Shown: positions 15,305 to 24,702 of the stretch, piece by piece
Position numbering within the stretch: position 1 is the first letter of the stretch
How the letters are laid out: the number at the start of each line of letters is the position of its first letter
Position numbers and translations under genes: made by a program
Assembly: GCF_029871205.1 (NCBI RefSeq)
Contig: NZ_SSOJ01000041.1
Span: 1 to 64,000, forward strand
Direction of reading: 5' to 3'
DNA: 64,000 nt
DNA from: Pseudomonas sp. BN417
GTDB lineage: Bacteria; Pseudomonadota; Gammaproteobacteria; Pseudomonadales; Pseudomonadaceae
Notes under the pieces: model-generated
The model's input: only the letters and a program-made list of their open reading frames with translations
The model's database searches: none
What the model was told of the DNA's origin: nothing

Positions 15305-17704
15305 ATGCTTTCGACACCAAAACGCCCCCTCGTCCTGGCCATCCTCCTCGGGATGACAGGAATCCCCCTGGCTGCCCAGGCAGAGACCTTGTTCAACTTT
15401 GTGCGCCCGCTGGACGCGGTCCAGGTGGTAACCCAGGACGCCAGCCTGCCGAGCGTAACCGCCGAAACGACCGCCAATGGCGAAGTCCTCCGCCGGCTCA
15501 CCTTCAACCCGGCAGAGAAGCCCAGCTTGCGCCTGGTCCCTCAGGCCGGCAGCTGGGACTGGAGCAAGGCCGAGGCCATGAGCCTGCGTATCCAGAGCGC
15601 GCAAGACTGGGCCATTACCCTGGATGTCAGCATCGAAAGCACCGATGGCAAGGTCCTGACCACCCAGGTGGCGCTGCCGGCAGGCCCGGCGCAGACCCTC
15701 CTGGTGCCGCTGGCCGCCACTTCCCCCAACGCCCACGGCATGCGCGCGGCGCCGCCGGTACCCTGGACCCGCGACGGTCAGCGCTGGTTGCCTGCGACCC
15801 TGGTCAATGGCGAACTGGACCGCAGCAAGGTCGCCTCCGTGACTATCTCCCTGAACCAGCCGAACGCTGCGCAGAATGTACTGCTGGGGCGTTTCGGCAC
15901 CGCCGAGGCTGACCAGGAGACTGCCCTCTACGTCGGCCTGATGGATGCCTATGGCCAGTACGCCCGCGGTGACTGGCCGGACAAGGTGAAGAACGACGAA
16001 CAACTGAAGAAGGGCGCCCAGGACGAGCAGAAGCAACTGGCCGACTGGACCGCCAAGCTGCCGCAGCAGGACGCCTTTGGCGGCTGGCTCGGCGGTGAGA
16101 CCTTCGAGGCCAGCGGCTTCTTCCGCACCGAGAAGCGTGGTGGCCGTTGGTTCCTGGTGACCCCGGAAGGCCATCCCTTCTTCTCCCTCGGGGTCAACGC
16201 GGTAACGCCCGGGTTGAGCCAGACCTACGTCGAGGGCCGTGAGGCCATGTTCAGGTCGCTGCCCAAGGACAACGAGCCCCTGGCCAGCCACTTCGGCAAG
16301 GGCGACAACCGCGCCGAGACCGATTCCAACAAGGGCCGTGCCTTCAACCAGGGCCGCTGGTACGACTTCTACGGTGCCAACCTGGAGCGAACCTATGGCG
16401 GCAACGACCCGCAGCGCTGGGTCGGCCATAGCCTCGATCGACTCAAGGCCTGGGGCTTCAATACCCTGGGCAACTGGAGCGACCCGGCCTTCAACACCAG
16501 CAAGCGCATGCCCTACACGCTGCCGCTGTCGATCCAGGGCGACTACGCCACCATCAAGACTGGCTTCGACTGGTGGGGCGGCATGCCCGATCCCTTCGAT
16601 CCGCGTTTCGCCATGGCCGCCGAGCGCGCCATCGCCATCGCCGCCCGCGACCACCGCGACGACCCCTGGCTGCTCGGCTTCTTCGCCGACAACGAACTGG
16701 CCTGGGGTGGCCACAGCAATGACCCGAAAGCCCGCTACGCCCTGGCCTACGGCACCCTGCGCCTGACCACCGACGTGCCGGCCAAGCGCGCTTTCCTCAA
16801 GCAACTGCGCGACAAGTACCGCAACCAGCAGGGCCTGTCCAAGGCCTGGGGCATCGAGCTGCAGGCTTGGGAACTGATGGAGGACCCGGGCTTCGAGCCG
16901 CCGCTGCCAAACCCCGAGCACCCGGCCATCGAGGAGGACTTCCAGCGCTTCCAGCGCTTCTATGCCGACACCTATTTCAAGACCATCGCCGACTCGATGA
17001 AGTGGCACGCACCCAACCACATGTTGCTGGGTGGTCGGTTCGCCGCCACTATTCCCGAGGCCATCGAGTCCTGCGCCCAGTACTGCGACGTGATCAGCTT
17101 CAACCGCTATACCCGCGAGCCGCAGCACGGGCTGGACATGGATCTGCTGCGTCGCCTGGACAAGCCGCTGATGATCACCGAATTCCACTTCGGCTCCCGC
17201 GATCGCGGCCCGTTCTGGGGTGGCGTGACCGAGGTCTACAAGGAAGAGGAGCGCGGCCCGGCCTATGCCAAGTTCCTGAAGAAAGCCACCGAGGAGCCGC
17301 TGATAGTTGGTGCCCACTGGTTCCAGTACCTCGACCAGCCGGCCACCGGTCGCCTGCTCGATGGCGAGAACGGCCACCTGGGCCTGGTGGGTGTCACCGA
17401 CAGACCCTGGCAAGGTTTCGTCGGCGCGGTGCGCAAGGCCAACCTGGCCCTGGCCGCCGAGATCAACAAGCCGCTCGAACCCAAGGATCAGGCCGAGCAG
17501 CCGGACGCGGCAGCGAAGAAACCGGCCGCAACTACGAAGCCTGCCAAGCAGAATGAACCCGCCAAACCGACGGAGCCCACCAAGCCTGCAGAGCCGTCCA
17601 AGCCAACGGAAACGGCCGACCCCGCACAGTCTGCCGAGCAGCCCAAGGCAGAAGCGCCCGCAGAGCCTGCCGCGGCGCCAGCCCAGGATAACGGGAAGCC
17701 CTGA
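15305..17704 (+). CDS. Agarase-like glycoside hydrolase with low-complexity C-terminal tail
   Basis: A 799-residue exported protein. The signal peptide PLVLAILLGMTGIPLAAQAE is followed by a beta-sandwich (about 30-220) and a clan GH-A TIM barrel of the beta-agarase/GH42-GH50 type. The likely acid/base is Glu464 in FFADNELAWGG and the likely nucleophile is Glu626 in MITEFHFGS. Residues from about 735 onward are a Lys/Pro/Ala/Glu repeat tail (KPAATTKPAKQNEPAKPTEP-like), which could bind the wall or act as a flexible linker. The genuine substrate is unknown, and agar is improbable in this context. The ATG at 15305 is chosen for its signal peptide. The equivalent gene sits at this place in PAO1 by recall. 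Confidence 0.85.
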   Translation: MLSTPKRPLVLAILLGMTGIPLAAQAETLFNFVRPLDAVQVVTQDASLPSVTAETTANGEVLRRLTFNPAEKPSLRLVPQAGSWDWSKAEAMSLRIQSAQDWAITLDVSIESTDGKVLTTQVALPAGPAQTLLVPLAATSPNAHGMRAAPPVPWTRDGQRWLPATLVNGELDRSKVASVTISLNQPNAAQNVLLGRFGTAEADQETALYVGLMDAYGQYARGDWPDKVKNDEQLKKGAQDEQKQLADWTAKLPQQDAFGGWLGGETFEASGFFRTEKRGGRWFLVTPEGHPFFSLGVNAVTPGLSQTYVEGREAMFRSLPKDNEPLASHFGKGDNRAETDSNKGRAFNQGRWYDFYGANLERTYGGNDPQRWVGHSLDRLKAWGFNTLGNWSDPAFNTSKRMPYTLPLSIQGDYATIKTGFDWWGGMPDPFDPRFAMAAERAIAIAARDHRDDPWLLGFFADNELAWGGHSNDPKARYALAYGTLRLTTDVPAKRAFLKQLRDKYRNQQGLSKAWGIELQAWELMEDPGFEPPLPNPEHPAIEEDFQRFQRFYADTYFKTIADSMKWHAPNHMLLGGRFAATIPEAIESCAQYCDVISFNRYTREPQHGLDMDLLRRLDKPLMITEFHFGSRDRGPFWGGVTEVYKEEERGPAYAKFLKKATEEPLIVGAHWFQYLDQPATGRLLDGENGHLGLVGVTDRPWQGFVGAVRKANLALAAEINKPLEPKDQAEQPDAAAKKPAATTKPAKQNEPAKPTEPTKPAEPSKPTETADPAQSAEQPKAEAPAEPAAAPAQDNGKP

Positions 17705-17787
17705 CGGGCGACCCGTCTTCGGCACGGTTCACAAGGGGCGGCAAGGCTGGAACAATGCCGCCTTCAATTTTCGACAGGAGCACGCCG

Positions 17788-18936
17788 GTGCAGATCCAGG
17801 GCTATTTCGACTTGCGCTTCGAGGCGGCGAAGGAGGCTTTCGCCGAACTCTTCGATGACCCACAGGAGCGTGGTGCCGCCCTCTGCGTGCAGGTCGGCGG
17901 GGAAACCGTACTCGACCTCTGGGCCGGCGTAGCCGACAAGGATGGCCAGCAGGCCTGGCACAGCGACACTATCCTCAACCTGTTTTCCTGCACCAAGCCC
18001 TTCGCCGCGGTGACCCTGCTGCAGCTGGTGGGGGAGGGCAAGCTGGAGCTGGACGCGCCCGTGGCGCGCTACTGGCCCGAGTTCGCCGCCGCCGGCAAGG
18101 AACGCATCACCCTGCGCCAACTGCTCTGCCACCGCGCGGGCCTGCCTGCGATCCGTGCCGCGCTGCCCGCCGAGGCCCTCTACGACTGGCAGGTCATGAC
18201 CAGCGCACTGGCCGCCGAGCAGCCCTGGTGGACACCCGGCGAAGCTCATGGTTACGCCCCCATCACCTATGGCTGGCTGGTGGGCGAGGTGATCCGCCGC
18301 GCCGAAGGCCGAGGCCCCGGCGAATCCATAGTGGCGCGAGTGGCCCGGCCCCTCGAGCTGGATTTCCATGTCGGCCTGGATGACGCGGAATTCCATCGGG
18401 TCGCCCATATCGCCCGCGCCAAGGGCAACCTGGGCGATGCCGCGGCGCAGCGCCTGCTCAAGTGCATGATGACCGAGCCCGCGTCTCTGAGTACCCGCGC
18501 CTTCACCAACCCGCCGTCGATCATGACCAGTACCAACAAGCCGGAGTGGCGACGCATGCAGCAACCAGCGGCGAATGGCCACGGTAACGCGCGCAGTCTG
18601 GCAGGCTTCTACGCGGCCTTGCTGGACGGCCAGCTGCTGGATTCGGAACTGCTCGCCGAGCTGACCCGCGAACACAGTCAGGGCGAGGACCTCACCCTGC
18701 AGACCGCGACCCGCTTTGGCCTCGGCTGCATGCTCGACCAGCCCGAGGTGGCCAACGCCAACTATGGTCTGGGCCGTTATGCCTTCGGCCATCCCGGTGC
18801 CGGCGGCTCCACCGGCTTCGCCGACCCCGAACGCGACCTGGCTTTCGGCTTCGTCACCAACACCCTGGGCCCCTATGTCCTGATGGACCCACGAGCGCAG
18901 AAACTGGCGCGTGTTGTCAAAGGATGCCTGGGCTGA
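17788..18936 (+). CDS. Beta-lactamase-fold serine hydrolase / esterase (EstB-like)
   Basis: A 382-residue class C beta-lactamase-fold hydrolase. The catalytic Ser67 and Lys70 lie in FSCTKPF, a Tyr-containing HGYAPITYGWLVGEVI segment supplies the second motif, and FGHPGAGGSTGFADPE holds the HxG-type third motif. There is no signal peptide, so it acts in the cytosol as a probable esterase rather than an antibiotic resistance enzyme. I prefer the GTG at 17788, preceded by ACAGGAG at 7-base spacing, over an ATG at 17755 that would add 11 residues. It follows the agarase-like gene by about 80 bases. Confidence 0.9.
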   Translation: MQIQGYFDLRFEAAKEAFAELFDDPQERGAALCVQVGGETVLDLWAGVADKDGQQAWHSDTILNLFSCTKPFAAVTLLQLVGEGKLELDAPVARYWPEFAAAGKERITLRQLLCHRAGLPAIRAALPAEALYDWQVMTSALAAEQPWWTPGEAHGYAPITYGWLVGEVIRRAEGRGPGESIVARVARPLELDFHVGLDDAEFHRVAHIARAKGNLGDAAAQRLLKCMMTEPASLSTRAFTNPPSIMTSTNKPEWRRMQQPAANGHGNARSLAGFYAALLDGQLLDSELLAELTREHSQGEDLTLQTATRFGLGCMLDQPEVANANYGLGRYAFGHPGAGGSTGFADPERDLAFGFVTNTLGPYVLMDPRAQKLARVVKGCLG

Positions 18937-19070
18937 GCCACTCGTCAGATAGGCCCTTTTTTCCTTTTCCGATTAATGGGTTGGCGAGAAAATTTAAGAC
19001 CAGTTGTGAAATTAGATCGCCATCATTGCAGTGCTGGCGTGAGGCCCTCAGCGACTACGGAGCCCTGCCC

Positions 19071-19772
19071 ATGAAACTGTTCAAGATCTCTACCTTGATT
19101 CTCTGCATGGCTGCGGCCGGATGCAGCATGCCCGGCCTGCAGAAAGCCGAATCCCCTGCCGTGCCCCAGAAGGCCGCATCGGCCAACCAAGGGTGGTGGC
19201 CCTTCGGTGGTGGCCAGAAGGTCAAGGCGCCCACGGTGGCCAAGGTGGACACCAAGGCGACCCAGGCCTGGCTCGACCAGTACGAACCGCGCCTGCGCGA
19301 GGCGGTGAAGGGCAGCAAGCTGGATGTCGAGCGCCGCGAAAACGTGCTGGTGGTGATCATGCCGGTGGATCCGTCGTTCAACCCGGACCGCCCAAGCATG
19401 CTGCTGCCCATTACGCTGGGTCCCATTACCAGGGTGGCCAAACTGGTGGAGGGCGATGCCAAGACCGCGGTGCTGGTGCTGGGCCATGCCGACGGCTCCG
19501 GCAAGGACGACGCCAACCGCAAACTCAGCCAGGAGCGTGCGGGTGCGGTGGCCGCTATTTTCCGCCTCAGCGGCCTGCAACGTGATCGCCTGTATCTCAA
19601 GGGGCTGGGCTCGGATATGCCGCGCGCGGCCAACGACAGCCAGCAGGGTCGCGCCCTCAACCGCCGCGTCGAGATGATCCTGACACCCCAGAGCACCCTG
19701 GTGGCGCTCATCGCCCAGTACAGCAAGCCGGCCAAGGGCGAAGCGGTGGTTGCGACAGATCAAGCCAAATAA
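19071..19772 (+). CDS. OmpA-family lipoprotein (third copy in region)
   Basis: A 233-residue protein with signal peptide and lipobox AAAGC (about residue 18). A linker follows with a WWPFGGGQK segment and then a C-terminal OmpA-like domain (LVLGHADGSGKDDANRKLSQERA, then NRRVEMIL). It lacks the calcium-binding repeat found in the two earlier OmpA lipoproteins and is more distant from them. It is a predicted outer-membrane lipoprotein that binds peptidoglycan. The ATG at 19071 is chosen for its signal peptide and the upstream GGAG. The long in-frame extension back to 18924 overlaps the esterase gene and is rejected. Confidence 0.9.
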   Translation: MKLFKISTLILCMAAAGCSMPGLQKAESPAVPQKAASANQGWWPFGGGQKVKAPTVAKVDTKATQAWLDQYEPRLREAVKGSKLDVERRENVLVVIMPVDPSFNPDRPSMLLPITLGPITRVAKLVEGDAKTAVLVLGHADGSGKDDANRKLSQERAGAVAAIFRLSGLQRDRLYLKGLGSDMPRAANDSQQGRALNRRVEMILTPQSTLVALIAQYSKPAKGEAVVATDQAK

Positions 19773-19821
19773 GCCGGGGCTTGGGTAAGCTATTGGCTTT
19801 CCGCAAACAGGATCGCCAACC

Positions 19822-20469
19822 ATGACCCAGACCCTGGCCGACATGCGCCGTGACTACACCCGTGACGGGCTCAGCGAGGAACAGGCTCCTGCCGAGCCCT
19901 TCAGCCTGTTCCAGAGCTGGTTCGGCGACGCGGTGAAGACCGAGCAACTGCCGGTCGAACCCAATGCCATGACCCTTGCCACCGTGGACGCCGGCGGCCG
20001 CCCGCACTGCCGGGTGCTGCTCCTCAAGGGCCTGGATGACCGGGGCTTCACCTTCTTCAGCAATTACGACAGCGCCAAGGGCGAGCAGCTCGCCGCCAAT
20101 CCCTGCGCCGCCATGACCTTCTTCTGGCCGGCCCTGGAGCGCCAGGTGCGCATCGAGGGGCGGGTGGAGCGGGTGACCCCGGCCGAATCCGACGCCTACT
20201 ACCAGGTTCGGCCCCTGGGCAGTCGCCTGGGCGCCTGGGCCTCGCCTCAGAGCCGGGTGATCCACGACCGCAGCGAACTCGAATCCCTGTTGGCGAAAAC
20301 CGAACAACGCTTCCTCGACCAGGCGCCCAACTGCCCTCCGCACTGGGGCGGCTATCGCCTGTTGCCCGAACGCATCGAGTTCTGGCAGGGTCGGCCGAGC
20401 CGCCTGCACGACCGCCTCAACTACCGCCTGCTGGACGGTGCCTGGATGCGCGAGCGCCTGGCGCCCTGA
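19822..20469 (+). CDS. pdxH: Pyridoxamine 5'-phosphate oxidase
   Basis: A 215-residue FMN-dependent oxidase that makes pyridoxal 5'-phosphate from PNP or PMP in vitamin B6 synthesis and salvage. Family motifs are present throughout: an N-terminal [10 protein letters not shown] lid, [39 protein letters not shown], the FMN-binding [17 protein letters not shown] and the C-terminal [18 protein letters not shown]. The full-length homodimer type is expected. It is monocistronic and converges on the small membrane protein gene with a 7-base gap. Confidence 0.97.
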   Translation: MTQTLADMRRDYTRDGLSEEQAPAEPFSLFQSWFGDAVKTEQLPVEPNAMTLATVDAGGRPHCRVLLLKGLDDRGFTFFSNYDSAKGEQLAANPCAAMTFFWPALERQVRIEGRVERVTPAESDAYYQVRPLGSRLGAWASPQSRVIHDRSELESLLAKTEQRFLDQAPNCPPHWGGYRLLPERIEFWQGRPSRLHDRLNYRLLDGAWMRERLAP

Positions 20470-20476
20470 GTCGTGG

Positions 20477-20716
20477 TCAGTCCTGCGCCCGGTAACCGTC
20501 GGAGGCCTGGCGCAGCCAGTCGGGAAGTTGACGCCGTTTAACGCCGGCTTCGCGCGCCAGGGCCAGCTGCTCCAGCATGAATGCCTGCTTGGCCTTGTCG
20601 CCCCCGGCGAGGGATAGCGCCAGGTCACGGTCCATCCAGCGCTTGATGCGGACGTAGAGCCACCAGTGGAAGTAGAGGCCGGCGGCGGTGGTAATGAAGA
20701 TGATGAAGTAGTCCAT
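20477..20716 (-). CDS. Small hypothetical membrane-anchored protein
   Basis: A 79-residue protein. A single N-terminal hydrophobic segment (YFIIFITTAAGLYFHWWLYV) is followed by a basic, helical cytosolic tail (IKRWMDRDLALSLAGGDKAKQAFMLEQLALAREAGVKRRQL). I recognise no family. The codon use and the conserved-looking position between pdxH and slyB support a real gene. A sequence matching the Pseudomonas PhoP box lies 58 bases upstream on its strand. Confidence 0.75.
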   Translation of the reverse strand: MDYFIIFITTAAGLYFHWWLYVRIKRWMDRDLALSLAGGDKAKQAFMLEQLALAREAGVKRRQLPDWLRQASDGYRAQD

Positions 20717-20773
20717 GGGCTAACCTTGGGTAACAGGGAGGTCTTAGGACGAATCTCCGTTGCTGTCAGGAAA

Positions 20774-20790
20774 CTGAATTCAGGCTGAAC
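20774..20790 (-). promoter_or_regulatory. Candidate PhoP box
   Basis: On the - strand this reads GTTCAG-CCTGA-ATTCAG, an exact fit to the Pseudomonas PhoP consensus (G/A)TTCAG-N5-(G/A)TTCAG. It lies in the divergent region between the small membrane protein gene (-) and slyB (+), oriented toward the former. No good -10 is seen at the usual distance, so the assignment is tentative. Confidence 0.4.
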
Positions 20791-20874
20791 GAAAGCTGAG
20801 GAGAACGGCGCGTCAGGTGACAGCCTTCCCGGCACGGAGTCTAATGGACAAGTAGTCAATTTGGAGGAAATGCT

Positions 20875-21339
20875 ATGCGTAAACCCGTTCTGCTGGTGGC
20901 CTCTTTCACGGCAGTGGCACTGGCGCTGGGTGGCTGTCAGTCGAGCCTGACCGGTGACACCTATTCCCGCGACGAGGCTCGGCAAGTACAGACTGTGCGC
21001 ATGGGCACCATCGAATCCCTGCGCCCGGTGAAGATCGAAGGCACCAAGACGCCGGTCGGCGCTGGTGCCGGTGCGGTGGTCGGCGGTATCGGCGGTAGCA
21101 CCATCGGTCACGGACGCGGCAGCGCGGTCGCGGCGGTGGTCGGCGCGGTTGCCGGCGGCTTGCTGGGTGCGGCGGCCGAGGAGGGTGTGACCCGTACCCA
21201 AGGTGTCGAGATCACCGTGCGTGAGGACGATGGCTCGATGCGCGCCTACGTCCAGGAAGTGGCGCCCAACGAAACTTTCCGCGTTGGCGAGCGCGTGCGC
21301 ATCATGACGGTCAACGGCACCAGCCGCGTCAGCCACTGA
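20875..21339 (+). CDS. slyB: SlyB/PcpA-type outer membrane lipoprotein
   Basis: A 154-residue lipoprotein with lipobox ALGGC (about residues 17-21) and a glycine-zipper 2TM segment (GAGAGAVVGGIGGSTIGHGRGSAVAAVVGAVAGGLLGAAAEEG, described by its ends at about 62-104). A small C-terminal beta domain follows, with VEITVREDDGSM and FRVGERVRI. SlyB stabilises outer membrane proteins in membrane stress and is PhoP-controlled in enterobacteria. A strong GGAGGAAA ribosome site precedes the ATG. It ends in a strong terminator and is monocistronic. Confidence 0.93.
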   Translation: MRKPVLLVASFTAVALALGGCQSSLTGDTYSRDEARQVQTVRMGTIESLRPVKIEGTKTPVGAGAGAVVGGIGGSTIGHGRGSAVAAVVGAVAGGLLGAAAEEGVTRTQGVEITVREDDGSMRAYVQEVAPNETFRVGERVRIMTVNGTSRVSH

Positions 21340-21344
21340 AGCTA

Positions 21345-21366
21345 AGCTGTCCCGATCGGGACAGCT
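21345..21366 (+). terminator. Terminator of slyB
   Basis: The perfect palindrome AGCTGTCCCGA / TCGGGACAGCT begins 5 bases past the slyB stop and is followed by GCTCTTT. Confidence 0.75.
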
Positions 21367-21457
21367 GCTCTTTCCCGTACCAGTCCTGTTTCCCGGGGCG
21401 GCAGTCCTTCAAGCCTGCCGCACCTTGGGCTGGGCGTTTTCCAGCCTCGCTAGCGTT

Positions 21458-21492
21458 TTGAAATAATTCAATCTATCGCGCTCAATCGATAG
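21458..21492. promoter_or_regulatory. AT-rich double inverted repeat upstream of the Mrp operon
   Basis: TTGAA-ATAA-TTCAA (21458-21471) is followed at once by CTATCG-N8-CGATAG (21473-21492), 80-115 bases before the mrpA ATG, in an otherwise GC-rich context. It is a possible regulator site or promoter region. No specific regulator is assigned. Confidence 0.35.
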
Positions 21493-21571
21493 TAATGGAT
21501 AATCGCCAGGTTTTTTCGCCTGCCATTTCCAACCTTTGACGTGAGATGGCGCTGACCTAGGGGAGTTATGG

Positions 21572-24367
21572 ATGATATTGGCGCTGATTGTCGCGCTGCC
21601 TTTTCTCGGGGCTCTTCTTCCACCACTGGCCGAGCGCCATGGCCGTTCCTTCTGCACGGGCGTCACCGCCCTGGTTCCGCTGAGCGGCCTGATCCTGCTG
21701 CTGTTCCAGGCCGATAGTGTCTTCGCCGGCAACACATTGAAGCTGGTCCTGCCCTGGCTGCCCGGTTTCGGCCTCAGTTTCAGCCTGCGCCTCGATGGCC
21801 TGGGCTTCCTCTTCGCCTTGCTGATCCTCGGCATCGGCCTGTTGGTCATCCTCTACGCCCGCTACTACCTGTCGAAAGAGGAGCCCATGGGGCGCTTCTT
21901 CGCCTTCCTGCTGCTGTTCATGGGCGCCATGCTCGGGGTGGTGCTGTCCGAGAACCTGCTGCTGATGCTGGTGTTCTGGGAACTGACCAGCCTGTCGTCC
22001 TTCCTCCTGATCGGCTTCTGGGGCCATCGCTCCGATGCGCGCAAGGGCGCGCGCATGGCTCTTGCGGTCACCGGCGGAGGTGGCCTGGCGCTGCTGGCCG
22101 GGGTGCTGCTGGTGGGGCAGATGGCCGGCAGCTTCGAATTGACCCAGGTCCTCGCGGCGGGCGAGCAGATCCGCACCCACCACCTCTACCCCTTGGCCCT
22201 GGTCCTGGTGCTGCTGGGCGCCTTCACCAAGTCCGCGCAGTTCCCTTTCCACTTCTGGCTGCCCCACGCCATGGCGGCGCCCACCCCGGTATCCGCCTAC
22301 CTGCACTCCGCCACCATGGTGAAGGCGGGTGTGTTCCTCCTGGCGCGCCTCTATCCGGCGCTATCCGGCTCCGACCTCTGGTTCTACCTGGTCAGCCTGA
22401 GCGGCCTGGCGACGCTGGTGATAGGCGCGGCTATGGCGCTGTTCCAGCACGACCTGAAAGGCCTGCTGGCCTACTCGACCATCAGCCACCTGGGCCTGAT
22501 CACCCTGCTGTTCGGCCTGGATTCGCAGCTTTCCAACGTCGCGGCGGTGTTTCACATCATCAACCACGCCACCTTCAAGGCCTCGCTGTTCATGGCCGCC
22601 GGGATCATCGACCACGAGACCGGCAGCCGCGACATGCGGTTGATCAACGGGATGTGGAAGTACCTGCCGCACACCGCGGTCCTCGCCATGGTGGCGTCGC
22701 TGGCGATGGCCGGGGTGCCGTTGCTCAACGGTTTCCTGAGCAAGGAGATGTTCTTCGGCGAGACCCTGCAGCAGGACCTCCTGGGCAGCTTCAGCTGGTT
22801 GGTGCCGGCGGCCGCGACCCTGGCCGGGGTGTTCTCGGTGGCCTACTCGCTGCGCTTCGTCCACGACGTCTTCTTCAACGGCGAGCCGGTGTCCCTGCCC
22901 AAGTTCCCGCCCCACGAGCCGCCGCGCTACATGAAGGTTCCGGTGGAGATCCTGGTATTCCTCTGCCTGCTGGTCGGCATGCTGCCGGGGTATACGGTGG
23001 CGCCCCTGCTGGCCGCGGCTGCCGCCGCGAGCCTCGGCGGTGAACTGCCGGAGTACAGCCTGGCGATCTGGCACGGCTTCAACCTGCCGCTGGCCATGAG
23101 CGTGGTGGCGTTGATCGGCGGTGTGCTCGTCTACGTCCTGCGCAAGCCGCTGTTCCGCTGGTACGCCGGCCTGCCCGACACCGATGCCAAGGAGGTCTTC
23201 GAGCAGCAGGTGCAACGCGTCACGGCCATGGCCCGCTGGCTCACCGGGCATCTGGAGAATGGCTCGCTGCAGCGCTACCTGGCCTGGCTGCTGGGCAGCG
23301 CCCTGGTCCTGATGGCTGTCTCCCTGGCGCCGCTGCCGCAGATCGCCGGCTCGCGTCCCCTGACACCGCTGGATGGCATAACCGCCCTCGGCCTCGTGGT
23401 GCTGTCCCTCTCCGGCGTGCTGACGGCGATCTTTCATCGCCAGCGCCTGATATCCCTGATGATCCTCGGCGTTGCCGGCCTGCTGGTGGCCCTGGCCTTC
23501 GCCCGCTTCTCGGCACCCGACCTGGCCCTGACCCAACTGGTGGTGGAAGTGGTGACCCTGGTGCTGCTGATCCTGGCGCTCTACTACCTGCCGTCCCGCA
23601 CACCGGGGGAAAGCTCCAGCCTGCGCGGCTTGCGCGACCTCGTCCTGGCCTGTGGCGTGGGGGTGATGGTGGCCCTGCTGGCCTACGCCGTGCTGACCCG
23701 CCCCTACGCGGGCATCGCCGAATTCTTCCTTGCCAACAGCCTTTCCGGTGGCGGCGGCAGCAACGTGGTGAACGTGATACTGGTCGACTTCCGCGGCTTC
23801 GACACCCTGGGCGAGATCACCGTCCTGGCCATCGCTGCCGTTGGGATCTTCGCCATGCTTTCCGGCTTCCGCCTGAGCAACCCCACCTGCGATCCCCAGG
23901 GCCGCAACTGGGCCAATGCGAAACACCCGCTGGTCCTGGAGACCCTGTCGCGCCTGCTGTTGCCGCTGGCGTTGCTGATCTCGGTGTTCATCTTCCTGCG
24001 CGGGCACAACCTGCCGGGCGGCGGCTTCATCGCCGGGCTGATCACCTCCGTGGCGCTGGTGCTGCAGTACATCGCCAGCGGCATCGGCTGGGTCGAGCAG
24101 CGCATGCCGCTGAACTACCAGCGCATGGCCGGTACCGGGGTGCTGATCGCCGGTCTCACCGGCCTTGGCAGCTGGTTCTTCGGGCACAGTTTCCTCACCA
24201 CTGCCTTCGGCCATTTCGAATTGCCGCTGGTGGGCGAATTCGAGCTGGCCACCGCCATGCTGTTCGATCTCGGCGTCTATCTCACCGTGGTCGGCTCCGC
24301 CCTGCTGGTGCTGGTCAATCTGGGGCGGGTGAGCCTGGCCCCCGCCGCGATCAAGGAGGTTCATTGA
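21572..24367 (+). CDS. mrpA: Mrp/Sha Na+/H+ antiporter subunit A, with fused MrpB-like domain
   Basis: A 931-residue polytopic protein, homologous to complex I NuoL and the largest subunit of the hetero-oligomeric Na+(K+)/H+ antiporter. The NuoL-like core carries family motifs such as [44 protein letters not shown] and [16 protein letters not shown]. The C-terminal part (about 790-931, including [25 protein letters not shown]) is the MrpB domain, so the operon has six genes rather than seven, as in P. aeruginosa shaA and rhizobial phaAB. It confers Na+ tolerance and pH homeostasis. The stop overlaps the mrpC start. Confidence 0.94.
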   Translation: MILALIVALPFLGALLPPLAERHGRSFCTGVTALVPLSGLILLLFQADSVFAGNTLKLVLPWLPGFGLSFSLRLDGLGFLFALLILGIGLLVILYARYYLSKEEPMGRFFAFLLLFMGAMLGVVLSENLLLMLVFWELTSLSSFLLIGFWGHRSDARKGARMALAVTGGGGLALLAGVLLVGQMAGSFELTQVLAAGEQIRTHHLYPLALVLVLLGAFTKSAQFPFHFWLPHAMAAPTPVSAYLHSATMVKAGVFLLARLYPALSGSDLWFYLVSLSGLATLVIGAAMALFQHDLKGLLAYSTISHLGLITLLFGLDSQLSNVAAVFHIINHATFKASLFMAAGIIDHETGSRDMRLINGMWKYLPHTAVLAMVASLAMAGVPLLNGFLSKEMFFGETLQQDLLGSFSWLVPAAATLAGVFSVAYSLRFVHDVFFNGEPVSLPKFPPHEPPRYMKVPVEILVFLCLLVGMLPGYTVAPLLAAAAAASLGGELPEYSLAIWHGFNLPLAMSVVALIGGVLVYVLRKPLFRWYAGLPDTDAKEVFEQQVQRVTAMARWLTGHLENGSLQRYLAWLLGSALVLMAVSLAPLPQIAGSRPLTPLDGITALGLVVLSLSGVLTAIFHRQRLISLMILGVAGLLVALAFARFSAPDLALTQLVVEVVTLVLLILALYYLPSRTPGESSSLRGLRDLVLACGVGVMVALLAYAVLTRPYAGIAEFFLANSLSGGGGSNVVNVILVDFRGFDTLGEITVLAIAAVGIFAMLSGFRLSNPTCDPQGRNWANAKHPLVLETLSRLLLPLALLISVFIFLRGHNLPGGGFIAGLITSVALVLQYIASGIGWVEQRMPLNYQRMAGTGVLIAGLTGLGSWFFGHSFLTTAFGHFELPLVGEFELATAMLFDLGVYLTVVGSALLVLVNLGRVSLAPAAIKEVH

Positions 24368-24702
24368 TGGAAGCGCTGTTCGCCGTGACCCTGGGCCTGC
24401 TCACCGCCTGCGGCGTCTACCTGCTGCTGCGCGGGCGGACCTTCCCGGTGGTGCTGGGGCTGACCTTGCTGTCCTATGCCGTCAACCTGTTCCTGTTCGC
24501 CATGGGTCGTCTAAGCGGCGAGGCGGCGGTGCTGGGGCGTGATGTCCAGTACGCCGACCCGGTGCCCCAGGCGCTGGTGCTGACTGCCATCGTCATCGGC
24601 TTCGCCATGACGGCCTTCGTCGTGGTGCTGGCCCTGCGCGGCGTCGGCGACCTGGGCAACGACCATGTGGACGGGCGCCCCAACGGGGAGTCGTCGCCAT
24701 GA
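24364..24702 (+). CDS. mrpC: Mrp/Sha antiporter subunit C (NuoK-like)
   Basis: A 112-residue three-helix membrane protein homologous to NuoK. It has an N-terminal helix [19 protein letters not shown], a central [20 protein letters not shown] and a third helix [23 protein letters not shown], with the conserved [14 protein letters not shown] motif between helices 2 and 3. It overlaps mrpA by 4 bases (ATGA) and mrpD by 4 bases, the usual coupled arrangement of the operon. It is called ShaB in the six-gene Pseudomonas nomenclature. Confidence 0.94.
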   Translation: MMEALFAVTLGLLTACGVYLLLRGRTFPVVLGLTLLSYAVNLFLFAMGRLSGEAAVLGRDVQYADPVPQALVLTAIVIGFAMTAFVVVLALRGVGDLGNDHVDGRPNGESSP

